Assembly: GCA_000149265.1 (NCBI GenBank)
Contig: CH003160.1
Location: 314,983 to 378,982, forward strand
DNA from: Ciona savignyi
Taxonomy: Eukaryota > Chordata > Ascidiacea > Phlebobranchia > Cionidae
Direction: 5' to 3'
DNA: 64,000 nt
The notes beneath the pieces were generated by a model, which saw only the letters and a list, made by a program, of their open reading frames with translations, had not been told where the DNA came from and ran no database searches. The translations under genes and the position numbers were made by a program. The first letter of the stretch is position 1. Every line of letters begins with the position of its first letter. Shown piece by piece: positions 1 through 11,346 of the stretch.

Positions 1-144
1 AATAGCGCCTCTACATAAAACCTTTTTCAACTTTTATTCACTTTTAACATAGAATTTAAAATACATAAGTGGGTAATTTAAAGAGGTGGCCGAAATTTTC
101 AGGGGTGGCCGGCCCACCCTGCCACCCCACTAACGCCGCCACTG
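1..144. mobile_element. Possible terminus of a hAT-like element, cut by the window edge
   Basis: The stretch ends at 136-144 in CCGCCACTG. Its reverse complement, CAGTGGCGG, is a frequent terminal word of hAT transposons. The same word occurs in the opposite orientation at 26941. The other end lies outside the window and no target-site duplication can be read, so the call is tentative. Confidence 0.25.
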
Positions 145-3100
145 GCAAAAACGATGGGTTCCCTAGTTATCTATTTACTCTTGTTATATTTTATACAAAG
201 TATATAGCAGAAAATCTTTTTTTCTGAATAAAGTATGAACATTGGTATACAAAAAACCAACAACAAAAACAAACAAAAATGCTGACACCTCCAAAACACT
301 CAGCTCAAATGAAAGCGATGAATTACATGTTTGATACAGATATGGGGAATTGATTTTGTTGGAATACCACTAAATATACCAAAACATTTTGTTACACAAT
401 TGACCTCGATTAGAGTTTTCCTTCCTTCCTACGGATATTTACTCCCGGGAAAACGTTTGATGGTAGGTATTAAGACTGCATTATTGTTTATATTCAAATT
501 TTCTATCCATCCATAGTTTTTACTGTTGTTTTATATTATACCCCGCAATAATGTTTTATTATGAATTATTTTTATATTATTGCGGCCTTTCGAGGGTAAA
601 CTGGGATTATTGTATTTTTTATTTTTTTGTTTTTTTTATACTATTTATTTTTTAAACTTGAATTTAAGATATTAAAAAATAAGGAATATCGGTCACAAAA
701 TGCAGAAAAATGGTTGGGGAAAAGCCGGAAAATCAACTGTTAAAGCATATTCGTTTTGCTGAAAATTGATAGATATCGTGGATAACCCAAAATATACACT
801 TATTTGTACATTTTTTTTATATTTTACATACCAACAATCGGAATTCCCTTGAGGTTTGTTGAGGTAAACTATCGCATGCCACTTAGAATTACTGAAAATT
901 TCCTGTGATTGGATAACCTGTTCTTGTCAATGCCCGTCTCAAGCATAAACGTAAAAAAAAGAGAAAAAAACTGTATGAAATCAAATTGTGTTTCTATAAT
1001 ATAAGGTATAATATTATTCTGACCGAGCATATTGTTTGCACAATATAACAAATTCAATTTGTTGTCCACCACTTTATGCAATTACCATACCAGCATGGGC
1101 CATTGAATAAGGGTATATGGGTGGGATGCTTTGGATTCAGATATAAAAAGCACAGGGTTTTATCAATTAGGTGAAAAAATGTTTAAAGTATTAATAATAA
1201 TTGACAATAATTTATTACCTAGATAATCATTTTGTTAGTGAATGACAATCAGTTATATTTGTTTAATTGGGATATATCAGGATAGTTTACTGCTAAATTT
1301 CTTACTTTCTTCCTTTTGTGCAATTTAACAAAATAGAGGACCAATTTGGTAAATAAGACTTGGGATTGGTTCTTTTATTTTTTCTCCACCTGCTGCTACC
1401 AACGAAATAACACAGTGTTATTTATAAGAGATGGGAGAGCTAATCTTTTTTTATCTAGCATCTTGATATAAGCCCGTATGTAAGGATTGTTTAATCCTGG
1501 TTTAACGTGCACCTGTGGGAAAAAAACCCAAGGTGCATGAATCTTTTTGATGTCATCAATTCAAGACAGAAAAGTGAGAGTTTTTTTCTAAACTTTTATT
1601 TCAGGCAACCAAAATTTCCAGGTTAAAAAAACCTCCTTAGTTATTGTATATTACCAAATTGAGTTTTACAAATCACTACATAATGGCTTACTGGATCCAT
1701 GCCTTTAAATTTATATTAAAAAATAATATTTTGTTAGGCCTATAATTGCAGAGATCACTAATACCTAATTATGATTTTCCAAATTTCCACATATACAACT
1801 GTCCGTACAAAACCTTTCTGTTTTGTCATTTATTTCACTGGAGTTGGAAGGACCATATGGATACTGTAGGGAAAACGCTATCCCATAGAAAGCAACTTTG
1901 TACATGGATGATGTCTCTTACGCAGATTAATTTTTTATAAATTTGGCTTGAATCAAGACAGTTAGAACGCAATCTAAACATTTTTACAAAAGTGGGTAGG
2001 CCTATGATTTATATAGAGGTAGACAACAATAGATGGCTAGACGGATATAGCTTTATATTGTCTATATGCCCAGAATATACAATAAAACGATTAGTGTTTA
2101 TATTCAGTAACACAGTGTGAGTGTCCATCAGTAAGATGATTAGGTAGTACCATCAGAGAAAAAGTTACAAGATTTAAAATCAGCAGTAAGGTGGACCAGT
2201 TTTGAGCGAATTTAGGTGGCAGTGCCAATCCCACAACTTATGTGATTAAGGGGATGAACAACAGCTGTAGCTGTTTCTCCGTCCTATTCAACACATTGCA
2301 GTAACTTCGATAACCCAACTACGGGAAGGGATCGTGGTCAAATAAGAAATACCCTCAAGCTATTTACATCTTTTAATTGTTTGCTTTTAAAATTGTGTGA
2401 ATAGGTATATTTGATAAGTTATTTCCATTAACAATCCCAAAAGACAACACATATTCATATCTTCATTGCAAATTTAATGAATTAAAATATTTGGTTTTGT
2501 TCCCTTTTGTTTGCTCTTGGTTTTGTTTGCTCTTTATCAAAGTATTTTAAAAACAATCAATAATTGTTGTTATGACATAATCTGTGCATGTAAGTAGAAC
2601 ATGCAACAAAAGATAACTTAAACAAAAAGACAGCGTAGCAAATCAAATACTTTCACTGAAAAAGAACTGCAAAAACTTGTGTTTCCCATACCAAAACTAC
2701 ATCTGGCATTCTTATTAAAAGAGGGTCCGAACATTTTTAAAGCAGGGGGACCACTTTTAACTTTTAAGCCAGTTTAAGCATTACAACATCATTATCTTAG
2801 TAAGTCCCATATATTGTTTTAATACAATCATATTCCAAAAAATTCCTAAACAATCATATCCCAAAAAATTCCTAACAATCATATCCCAAAAAATTCTTAT
2901 GCAATCATATCCCAAAAAGGAAAATTTCCTGCACATTTACCTTCTTACTTCGCTATCTGATCGAATCGGCTTATCTTCAACTGCAACAATGCCAGCATCC
3001 ATTTTGCAAGGGTAGTAAAATCAAATGTTTAAAGTACACTACAAATATCTCCCCATCTACACCTACAATTGGGCAGTATGAAAGCTTTGCACAAGAATGT

Positions 3101-3394
3101 CTGACTATTGTGATTTTGTAAGTTTATGATCAAATGAATAAGTAGTTAGGTAATAACTGTTGAAGCAAAACAAGAAATTTATTTACATGTATTAATAAAC
3201 AAAAGTTGTAACCAGGGACACGATTCTTGCGTTTTGTGAACATGCTTATGGTGTGTATTCAGCTGATGAAAATGTGTTTCTTTCTTAAAATGGGTTGCAA
3301 TGAAACTTTAGTTAATGGCAAAATGTTTTTTATTGACAGATGTTACAGTTTTTTTAATCTAGCGGTTTCTAAACTTTAGTTGAAGATTCAGCAT
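145..3394. other. Gene-free AT-rich stretch
   Basis: I see no gene here. Open frames are short, lack flanking splice sites and resemble no family I know. A worn SINE relic is visible around 2250-2340: it keeps words of the SINE body, such as a degraded form of the AACCCGACGGTGGGCGC segment. A short tandem repeat lies at 2825-2919. Confidence 0.5.
2825..2919. repeat. Short tandem repeat, four copies
   Basis: The word CAATCATATYCCAAAAAATT is repeated four times with short spacers of variable length (period about 22-28 bases). It lies about 500 bases downstream of the PRPP synthetase stop codon. Confidence 0.8.
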
Positions 3395-3410
3395 AAACCA
3401 CAATAGCTTC

Positions 3411-4427
3411 TTACAGAGGAACATTACTAAAAAGATAAGATACAGATTCACCATTATGAGTGCGACGAATAGCTTCAGCGAGAATTGGTGAGATATCAAT
3501 CGTTTTAATTCTTTCTGCTTGTTGCATATGCTGGTCTTGTGGCGTTGTGTTTGTAACAACAACTGCTTCGAATGCAGCATTATTTATCCTTGATAGAGCA
3601 GGCCCACTAAAGATACCATGTGTAAGAATCGCATAGACTTTCGTAGCACCTGCTAAAAGCAACTTCTCAGCAGCATGGCAGATAGTACCACACGTGTCAG
3701 CCATATCATCAACCAATATCGCAACTCTGTCTGTAACATCTCCAACCAACACCATTCTATCTACTTCATTTGCCTTTTTTCTTTCCTTGTGGATCAATGC
3801 AAACTCAACATTCAGCCGATCTGCGATGGAAGTTACACGCTTAGCTCCGCCAGCATCAGGTGACACTATCACAGAATTCTTCCACTCAATAATGTTTTCT
3901 TTAATCCATTTTAGCACCGCTGGTTCGGCATACAAATTATCCACCGGTATATCAAAAAATCCTTGAATCTGAGATGCGTGCAAGTCCATTGTTATGATGT
4001 GATCAGCACCTGATATTGACAACATATTGGCCACAAGTTTAGCCGAGATTGGAGCTCGACTCTTATCCTTTTTATCTTGACGAGCATATGGAAAAAGCGG
4101 TATCAAAGCAGTAACTCGTGATGCAGATGCAATTTTACAAGCATGGATCATGATTAGCATTTCCATTAGATTATCATTAATTGCTCCACAGCCGCTTTGA
4201 ACAATGTACACATCCTCACCCCGCACACTCTCACCGATTTCAACACATGTCTCTTGATTACTGAATTTTCGGGAAACTACCTTTCCAACTTGAATTCCAA
4301 GTCTATCAGCAATCTTTTGGGCAAGATCACAGTGAGACGACCCACTAAATATCTTTATGTTCGGCATCCTTTGAAAAAGTTCTGGATCTTTAGATGCTAC
4401 ACTATTCAGCAGTTTCTGCTTAAACAT
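3411..4427 (-). CDS. PRPS1: Ribose-phosphate pyrophosphokinase (PRPP synthetase), intronless
   Basis: Makes phosphoribosyl pyrophosphate from ribose 5-phosphate and ATP in the cytosol, the entry point for purine, pyrimidine and NAD synthesis. The 338-residue frame is closely similar to vertebrate PRPS1/2 along its length. Visible landmarks are [20 protein letters not shown] (55-74), [11 protein letters not shown] with the catalytic-site His150, SPDAGGAKR (189-197) and the PRPP-binding loop [13 protein letters not shown] (237-249); it ends SYLFSNVPL. Vertebrate enzymes have 318 residues and start at the Met equivalent to Met21 here, so this protein has a 20-residue N-terminal extension, or the true start is Met21 (position 4367). 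There are no introns, whereas vertebrate PRPS genes have several, which suggests a retrocopy that stayed functional. A 3' splice-site-like TTTGCAG ends at 4443, 15 bases before the ATG, fitting spliced-leader trans-splicing or an intron in the leader. I cannot decide between the PRPS1 and PRPS2 names. Confidence 0.95.
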   Translation of the reverse strand: MFKQKLLNSVASKDPELFQRMPNIKIFSGSSHCDLAQKIADRLGIQVGKVVSRKFSNQETCVEIGESVRGEDVYIVQSGCGAINDNLMEMLIMIHACKIASASRVTALIPLFPYARQDKKDKSRAPISAKLVANMLSISGADHIITMDLHASQIQGFFDIPVDNLYAEPAVLKWIKENIIEWKNSVIVSPDAGGAKRVTSIADRLNVEFALIHKERKKANEVDRMVLVGDVTDRVAILVDDMADTCGTICHAAEKLLLAGATKVYAILTHGIFSGPALSRINNAAFEAVVVTNTTPQDQHMQQAERIKTIDISPILAEAIRRTHNGESVSYLFSNVPL

Positions 4428-4442
4428 TCATGTAAACTACGT

Positions 4443-6224
4443 CTGCAAAGTTTAAAAAAATAACTGTGTTAATAAATTTAACAAAACCATAAAGAAGGTA
4501 TGGTTATATGTCCGATTCATTTGTCATATAATTACAAACCTTTTGTGACAATGAATTAATGATGTGGGCGATTCCAGGCTTTTTTACTAAAGTAGGAGAC
4601 AAGTTCAGTTATTCTACTATCTATAACAAATATTATTTGTGTATGTTTACCATGCATTGGTTATTTAAAAATGTTTTATTACATGATCAGGACACAACAT
4701 GTATAACCAATACCGCATTACCTATTAGATTTACATTCAGGATTTCTCATTTGAAAACGCGATAGTAAAAAAAACACAACCAATATTCACCAAGATATTC
4801 ATGCATTCATCGTTATTTTTTTGGAAAATAATGTAGCTAATATGACATTGCGACACATAATCATAAAATTTAGGTTTTTTAAGTCAAGATTACGACAAAA
4901 GTTGGATCAGGTTGTGTTTTATGCTTTATTGGCTAAACTTAAAAGTAGAACCGGTACTGTTTTCCCGCTCATGTAATAACCCGCCCAGCCATTAGCTGTA
5001 TCTTAAAACGAGCATGGACCTTTATCTTTCATAGGCAATATCAAATCTGTTTGTTGGGAATTGATGGATGATATTTTTCACTGCATTCGGTTGGTGGCCT
5101 TGTGGGGTTTTCTTTTATTAAAGCTACACATAATTAAACACAGTACATAATTAGTACTATAAAATAAAACGGCCACCAACTGCTTTTACGTAAGTTAATA
5201 TTTAATACGGTAACAAGTTTATAACTGCTATCTGTAAACGAATCGTTAATAAAGAAATCGAAAAACACGAGGAGAACGCTATTACGTTTCACGTTTTGTG
5301 GGACGCACAAGGCGGACAGGCTGAAAACTTCAAAAAGTGTTGCCGAAAATAATGTAAATATTTAAAAAAATTAGTTTACGATTGTACGATGTTAAATAGG
5401 CTGACTTCCATATTGTGTAATGTTTATAGGGCTTACTTCACTGCTTTATGATATTGAAAAGGCTGACTTAACAATTATGCGACACTGAAAGGGCTGACTT
5501 TAATATTCTCCGATGTTAAAAGGGTTGACTTCAATATTATGCAATGTTAAAGATGGAGTATAACCAATTAAGACCTCTATGCGCGGCATGATAAGACGGT
5601 GTCTCCCTTGTCAATGTTTTTAAACGAGTGTTTTGCTGAGTAACAATGGTGGTGATTCCCAATGTTTGCTTGGTTGAAAGCACTATGTGTTATGCTGCGC
5701 GCCGGTGTTCTCGTTTAGTTGTAAAGTTTTGTAATAGTGGAGCAGTGATTTTGAAAATAAATGTGTTGATGGTGCATCTGCTGGCTGTTTAGTAGTTGAA
5801 AAAAAAGTTGCCGATGTACGAAGGGGTATGGCCTAAAAAATTTTAAGCAAAATTTTGGAGGGGTTTGAGTTAACGCAAGTCCGCAATAGTAAAAAAACAT
5901 TTAATTTTTCTTATTTTATTGCTGTTGTATACCAACGTGGATACTTCTCAGAAAACTTAGATAGCAAGTTTAGATTTGTAACTCGGGAAGCCAAACGTTA
6001 TACACTTTTTATAAGAAATACCAAGGGTGATTTGGTAACTAGTGATTTGGTAGGGAATTCGATCGTTTCTACACACAGAAACATATAGAAGACACTCAAA
6101 AGGGTTTTTTTAAAAATAGTGGTGGTTTACATTTGGTTGACACTCTAGTTTCTTTGACACTCTCTAGCATTTTATATTTTAATAAATTTTCCTCTGTAAC
6201 TGGGGGTGTGTAGAGTCCGCGGTA
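4443..6224. other. Gene-free stretch upstream of the PRPP synthetase
   Basis: This should hold the promoter of the minus-strand PRPP synthetase. I cannot point to a TATA box or other defined element. The only structured part is the 31-base tandem repeat at 5382-5553; open frames on both strands look accidental. Confidence 0.5.
5382..5553. repeat. Degenerate tandem repeat, about 31-base period
   Basis: The core GGCTGACTT recurs at about 5399, 5429, 5460, 5490 and 5522. Each copy is followed by an AT-rich half containing TAT-TG-GA-TGTTAAA-like words. That gives five diverged copies. No function can be read from it. Confidence 0.75.
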
Positions 6225-6494
6225 AGATATTCTACTTAATTTTACCGGTTTCCCCATTGCTTTACCGCGCACTTTTCTTCGAGGCTTAGTGTTACTTTTT
6301 TATAAACTTTTATATTTCTAATTTTACTTATTTTATTTTTTATGTTGGTTTGGCGATCTGTCTAAATATACCTAAAGTAAATAATTGATTGGATTTTAGA
6401 CGTGATTTAACCACTGTCGTTCTTCCCGTTTTTCGAATTTTTATCAAATGCCCCGCTTTGTGTTTTCATCGTGGGAACAAAAACTAAACTAAAC
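6225..6494 (+). repeat. Dispersed repeat with AAACTAAACT tail, copy 1
   Basis: The 3' part contains TTTTCATCGTGGGAACAAAA followed by ACTAAACTAAA. The same 3' end occurs at 19245-19336, 52880-52952 and 62524-62797. The copy at 62524 also shares the upstream word TTTACCGCRCACTTTTCTT and GGCTTAGTGT. One fixed end with a variable 5' boundary suggests a retroposon family (SINE or LINE 3' end), but I cannot assign it. Confidence 0.6.
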
Positions 6495-6592
6495 ATATTG
6501 AAAAATGTTCGACATATCCTAGGGATATAGCCAGATATTTTGGGTGGTGGGTAGTTCCCGCCAGACCTAGCCTATATAAGTAGGGTTCCATG

Positions 6593-7707
6593 ACAACTGA
6601 ACCCCTTTACAACTGAACCCCCTTACAACTGAACCCCTTACAACTGAACCCCTTTACAACTGAACCCCTTTTAACTGAACCCCTTTACAACTGAACCCCT
6701 TTACAACTGAACCCCTTACAATTGACACCCCTAAGCAACTGAACCTTCCTAAAACTGAACCCCTTACAACTGAACCCTTTTACAACTGAACCCCTTATCA
6801 ACTGAACCCCTACAGACTGAACCCCTTACATACTGAACCCCTTTACTACTGAACCCCTTAACAACTGAACCCCTTTACAACTGAACCCCTTTCAACTGAA
6901 CCCCTTACAACTAAACTCCTTTCAACTGAACCCCTTTCAACTGAATCCCTTTTAACTGAACCACTTACAACTGAACCTTGTACAACTGCAGCCCTTTTTT
7001 AACTAAACCCCTTACAACTTATGCCCTTACAACTTAACCCTTTTTAACTGAACCCCTTACAACTTAACCTCTTACAACTGAACACCTTACAACTTAACCT
7101 CTTACAACTAAACACCTTTTAACTTATCCACTTGACAACTGAAGCCCCTACATCAACACATTAGGCCGCACAGACATAAGTTATTCATCCTTTCTTTAAC
7201 TGTCAATTAAGTTTAATGAAATGTATACTGCCGTCTAAATGTGGTTAACCCCAAGAGTCGTAACATCTTTTATACTGATGATGGAAACAAACTTAGAACG
7301 TCAAACTTTATCAGTATTCAATTTGGGACATGATAACGTCATCGGGATTAAGTTTTTCAAGGGTTTAGTTGTAAGGGGTTCAGTTGTAAGGGGTTCAGTT
7401 GAAAGAGGGTATCATGTTGTAAGGGGTTCAGTTGTAGGGGTTCACGTTGTAAGTTGGGTTCAGTTGTAAGGGGTTCAGTTGTAGGGGTTCAGTTGTAAGG
7501 GGTTCAGTTGTAAAAGGCAGTTCACGTTGTAAGGGGTTCAGTTGTAGGGGTTCAGTAAGTCAGTTGAAAGGGGTTCAGTTGTAAAGGGGTGTCAGTATGT
7601 AAAGGGGTTCAGTTGTAAAGGGGTTCAATTAAAAGGGGTTCAGTTGTAAAGGGGTTCAGTTGTAAGGGGTTCAGTTGTAAGGGGTTCAGTTGTAAGGGGT
7701 TCAGTTG
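6593..7707. mobile_element. Fold-back element: inverted pair of minisatellite arrays
   Basis: From 6593 to about 7148 the unit CAACTGAACCCCTTTA (15-16 bases, many variants) is repeated roughly 35 times. From about 7366 to 7707 the reverse complement, TAAGGGGTTCAGTTG, is repeated about 20 times. About 215 bases of unique sequence separate them. The outer flanks are weakly related when inverted: CTAGCCTATATAAGTAGGG on the left, and CTAGGCCTACTTATGG as the complement of the right. This is the build of a fold-back transposon with tandem-repeat inverted termini, or a minisatellite that was duplicated in inversion. A TATATAAG word at 6572 lies just outside the left array. Confidence 0.7.
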
Positions 7708-8381
7708 ACTGGTCACCATAAGTAGGCCTAGTAGATCATAAATAAATTGAGCTCGATTTGCTCATGCGGTAACCAGATAAAACCCATTAAAAACATTCTG
7801 CAGGTTTTAAGCTGTTCGTAATCTTAATGTAATCTTGATTCACTCATTTTAAAATCATGACTGGTTCGTTTTTAAATATTTAACAAGTAAAACGATTTTG
7901 CACGCTCTTTTTGAGAGTCTTATTTGGTCCGGTAGTTGTATGTGCTAAACCAAAGGGCATTTCTTTACCTCCTCTCATTTCTGTTATGGATATAAGGATT
8001 TGCCGAGAGAAACAGGAGGTATGAAGAGTGTGATTTTATTGTTGTGATACAATCTGTGTATGTATTGATTGGGTTCTGCCTATTACATAAACGCTGGCAC
8101 GGAACAGAGATGAAGTCGCCCTCATCGGTGAGGTGCAGCAGACGAACAGCTCCTAATAAAGGGATTCGTAATAAAGAAGAATGCAATACATGCATGATTT
8201 CTATGCACAAGCAATATATGTGGTTTACACGTGGGATAGGATGCTGTCCTCCGATGTATTCATCGTTAATATAATGCTGTGCCTCGCTGTATTCATCGTA
8301 AATGAGAGATTGCCGCCTTGGTCGTTATCGTAAATTATCTTGATCGTTATCGCGAATTATACTTGGCAAGCTTATCTTTGT
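7708..8381. other. Stretch without recognised gene
   Basis: Short frames only (the longest are 81 and 76 codons, on opposite strands of the same bases) with no family resemblance. The last 150 bases repeat words such as TTGGTCGTTATCG, which recur at about 8690-8710 after the following SINE. Confidence 0.5.
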
Positions 8382-8673
8382 CCTGCCCGTTATTCTAACG
8401 GTTAAGTGCGTCGCCTTTCAATCGAAAGGTTGCAGATGCGAAACTGGTCGCTCTAGACGGTTGTGTCCTTGGACAAGGCACTTTACGGACATTGCCTGAA
8501 CCCAGCATATTAATGGGTTCTACCAAATTGAATGAACGTATCTATCATATACAACACACTACAATAGCTCCGGTAAGCCGACGATGGGCGCGCGGTGATC
8601 TGGCGATTGCCCGTGTGTTAACCTCCTTGGTTTTCACATTCGGGGATAAAGATAAATATCCTATCCTATCCTT
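8382..8673 (+). mobile_element. tRNA-derived SINE, full length
   Basis: A member of the main SINE family of this window. The head has tRNA-like A-box and B-box regions (TCTAACGGTTAAGTGCG, then AAAGGTTGCAGATGCGAAAC). It is followed by a body with TTGTGTCCTTGG-CAAGGCAC and AACACACT-CAATAGCTCCGGTAA, then a tail of ATCCT repeats instead of poly(A). Confidence 0.85.
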
Positions 8674-8931
8674 TTTAATGTAACTGCCTTGGTCGTTATC
8701 GCGATTTATCTTGACGCGGCAAGCTTATCTAGCTCAATTTTAAATATATGTTAGCCTAAGTATTTTGTGAGACCATAGGATATGACGATCATTTTCACCA
8801 TGTTGCGTGAGGTTACGTTTGAAACAAATATACCTCATCTTGTGTGTCTCCTTAACGCCTCCTACACACCCTGCTTCTGTACCACTGACCACACCCATAA
8901 CAATGTGCCCGGTAGACATCCATTCTTTTTC

Positions 8932-9361
8932 TGGCCGGTTAGTCTGGCGGTGAGTCGCCTTTCAATCGAAAGGTTGTAGGTGCGAAACTGGTCGCTAGCT
9001 AGACGGTTGTGTCCTTGGGCAAGGCACTTTACAAACATTGCCTAAACCCAGCGGATTAATGGATTCTACCAAATTGAAGAAACGTGTCTATCATACACAA
9101 TACACTGCAATAGCTCCGGTAACCTGACGGTGGACGCGAGGTGATCTGACGATTGCTCGTTTATAAACCCCCTTAGTTTTCCCATCCACAAGTATAAACA
9201 TGAATATTCTATCCTATGAAGAAACGTGTCTATCATACACAACACACTGCAACAGCTCGTAACCCGACGGTGGGCGCGAGGTGATCTGACGATTTCCCGT
9301 GTATTAACCCCCTTAGTTTTCCCATCCACAAGGATAAACATGATTATTCTATCCTATCCTC
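8932..9361 (+). mobile_element. tRNA-derived SINE with a duplicated 3' half
   Basis: A nearly complete SINE runs from 8932 to about 9217. A second copy of its 3' half (from GAAACGTGTCTATCATACAC to the ATCCT tail) follows directly at about 9218-9361. Both end in GATAAACATG-ATATTCTATCCT-type tails. The junction suggests insertion of a 5'-truncated copy into the tail of the first, or local duplication. Confidence 0.8.
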
Positions 9362-10035
9362 TTACAAAGAAATATACATAGATCGATGCTATAAATAAAA
9401 AGTGGCTATTTTTTCATTGCGTTGAACTCGACAGGCTCCCAGCCCAGACTAATTAAGCAATTTTAAGCCTTTTAATCGAGTTTTAAGTAGCGTTTATAAG
9501 TTATTTGGGGCTTCTGTTGATACCTGTACTCGTTTATGACTCTCGCGATCCAAAACTCCGTCACGAAAGGTTTTTTATTCTTGACTAAGTACAGATACAA
9601 TAAAACACGCATATAATGATTAATTCAATATATGCGGGTACGAATTAATATACACTGAACTCTACTTCTCTGCTGTTTTTACTGCAGGAGCCAAGGTTCT
9701 CAAACTGTTTGACATTAATTCATGTTTGAAAACAAAGAGGCATGGCATTATGTGGAAAAAAGGGAAGTTTAGGAAATGTTTAGGCCTGCAGTCATGTTAA
9801 AGCAAAATTATTCGTTTGGATATTTTGTAGCCCTTATAAATACCTTTAATTTGATGTATAGTTTTTAGCCTTGGAATGCTGCAAAAAATTTCATCACCAT
9901 TCACAGTGATAGTCCGGTTGCTCCAAACTAAGGGCTCTAATATTGAGCTTCAAGATATATAGCACATTGCTGCGAAAGACATGGCACCTTCTTCATCACA
10001 ATCTTGAAGGACTTAAACTTGTGAAACTCTTCTAG
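9362..10035. other. Stretch without recognised gene
   Basis: I see no coding signal or repeat boundary in the first 600 bases. The last part, from about 9900, may be an unreadable 5' extension of the LINE fragment that follows. Confidence 0.4.
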
Positions 10036-10400
10036 ATTCCAGGACACTTAAACTTTGATGGGAATGATGAAGCTGACGACTTGTCTCGTGACGCATCAAG
10101 CACTGCGTTTATCGGTCCAGAACCATGCCTCTGTATTACTGTCTTCTCTGTCAGGACATAATTGGAGGCATGAATGAGCCGAAAACATGCCAAAGAATGG
10201 ATACAACACTATGGCTGTCGTCAGACAAAGGAGTATCTTGGGCCCGGCCTATCCTTTCCAAAGAACTCCTGCGGCTGCGGCGGATACAGTTACGATCTAT
10301 TCTTCCGATCATCACTGGTCATGCAAATTTGGCCAAGCACCAATCCATCCTCATGCGCACAGCATGTACAACCTGTCCCTTCTGCCAAAAAGAAGACTAG
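10036..10400 (+). pseudogene. Degenerate non-LTR retrotransposon fragment (RNase H and C-terminal tail)
   Basis: In one frame, 10036-10150 reads IPGHLNFDGNDEADDLSRDA followed by FIGPEP. This is the PGH-GNE-AD motif of the RNase H domain found at the end of many LINE polyproteins. After stops and frameshifts, 10267-10400 reads KELLRLRRIQLRSILPIITG, then HANLAKH and CPFCQKED, the conserved tail with a CPFC zinc-knuckle-like motif. The copy is broken in at least two places and truncated at both ends, so it is dead. The LINE clade cannot be set from so little sequence. Confidence 0.65.
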
Positions 10401-10535
10401 ACTCCTTTACACGGTTTAATTAGAAAATTGTGTAATTTTAAAGACTGCAACCCCTCGTCAATGGGTTTAACTTTTTACTTTCGTCTTTCGTTTTTTCGCG
10501 TTTTATATTTCTAGGTAAAAGAACTTTGGAAACAC

Positions 10536-10781
10536 GGGTGCCTCTAAATACTGCAGGAGCGCTTGGACCGCTTGGATCACTTAGATTGCTACGGAAAGTA
10601 ATTTTAACCCTGTCCCAAACACTAATCTCAACCCCAGAACTAACTTTAACCCCAACCCTAACATTAATTTCATGGCTTTTGTAATTACGAAGTATAGTAA
10701 GTGATCCAAGCGATCCAAGCGCTCCAAGCGATTTAAGCGCTCCATGCGCTCCAAGCGGTCCTGTAGTATTTAGAGGAACCG
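10536..10781. mobile_element. Small inverted-repeat transposon (MITE), 246 bp
   Basis: The left end GGGTGCCTCTAAATACTGCA pairs with the inverted right end CGGTTCCTCTAAATACTACA. Both continue inward into copies of a CGCTTGGAN word. The element is flanked by identical 9-base sequences, TGGAAACAC, at 10527-10535 and 10782-10790, a clear target-site duplication. The middle (10600-10680) contains AACCCYAA-like words. It has no coding capacity. A 9-base duplication does not fit hAT (8) or Tc1 (2); Merlin- or Kolobok-like groups remain possible, but I cannot assign one. Confidence 0.8.
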
Positions 10782-10790
10782 TGGAAACAC

Positions 10791-11346
10791 TGGTGTTGTG
10801 ATTAGGAATTCAATGTTTTTTAGCATAGTCGGTTTTAGTTAGCGACGTAAACATTCTGTATACTAAGGGAAGTGGTTGAATATTTGCATATTTGGCCTAT
10901 TTGTGGCAGAAATACAGGCAAGGCATCAATTGTCATTTTAAGATCTAGCCTCCAGGTAACTCAGCCATAGGTTTGTAATACGAAATAAGTGGGGACTAAA
11001 AATACATCCGGCCTAAGATTACAGTTAATAGGCCTAGTTTATTTGCGATATACATTTTCCATGTTAAAATGTTAGTAAGTGACCTCTGTAGCTGGCTCCT
11101 GGGTAATGTTAAGATCTTAAATCCAAAATGACAATGTTACAATTAAAAACATGAAATATTTATACTTTTATCATTTAACTTTTTCCTATCGGCACTACTA
11201 GTTCATTGTTGCGACATGGGTTAAACTGATTTTTACAATAAGTTTATTATATGTGCAGTAAGTTAAACAAATATCTATAATGTATGTACTCTTCAAGATT
11301 TTCCTAAAACTGGTTACGGTACCACAAAATTAACAGATAGGCTACA
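10791..11346. other. Upstream region of the acid ceramidase gene
   Basis: No gene or repeat is recognised. It should contain the promoter for the plus-strand ceramidase. The leader just before the start contains ACAG and ATAG at 11332-11340, which could act as 3' splice sites, but no good pyrimidine tract precedes them. Confidence 0.4.

Noticed and set aside
6593-7707. CRISPR-like array
   Set aside because: The units are 15-16 bases with no spacers between them, vary continuously, and appear in both orientations in eukaryotic DNA. It is a minisatellite pair.
8959-9300. tRNA gene in the SINE head
   Set aside because: A-box and B-box words are present, but the acceptor stem and anticodon arm do not pair as in a tRNA, and the sequence continues into the SINE body.
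10600-10690. Interstitial telomere-like AACCCTAA words
   Set aside because: The words are irregular (AACCCTGTCC, AACCCCAGAACT, CCCCAACCCTAAC), only a few copies long, and lie inside a MITE with clear ends. They are not a telomeric array.
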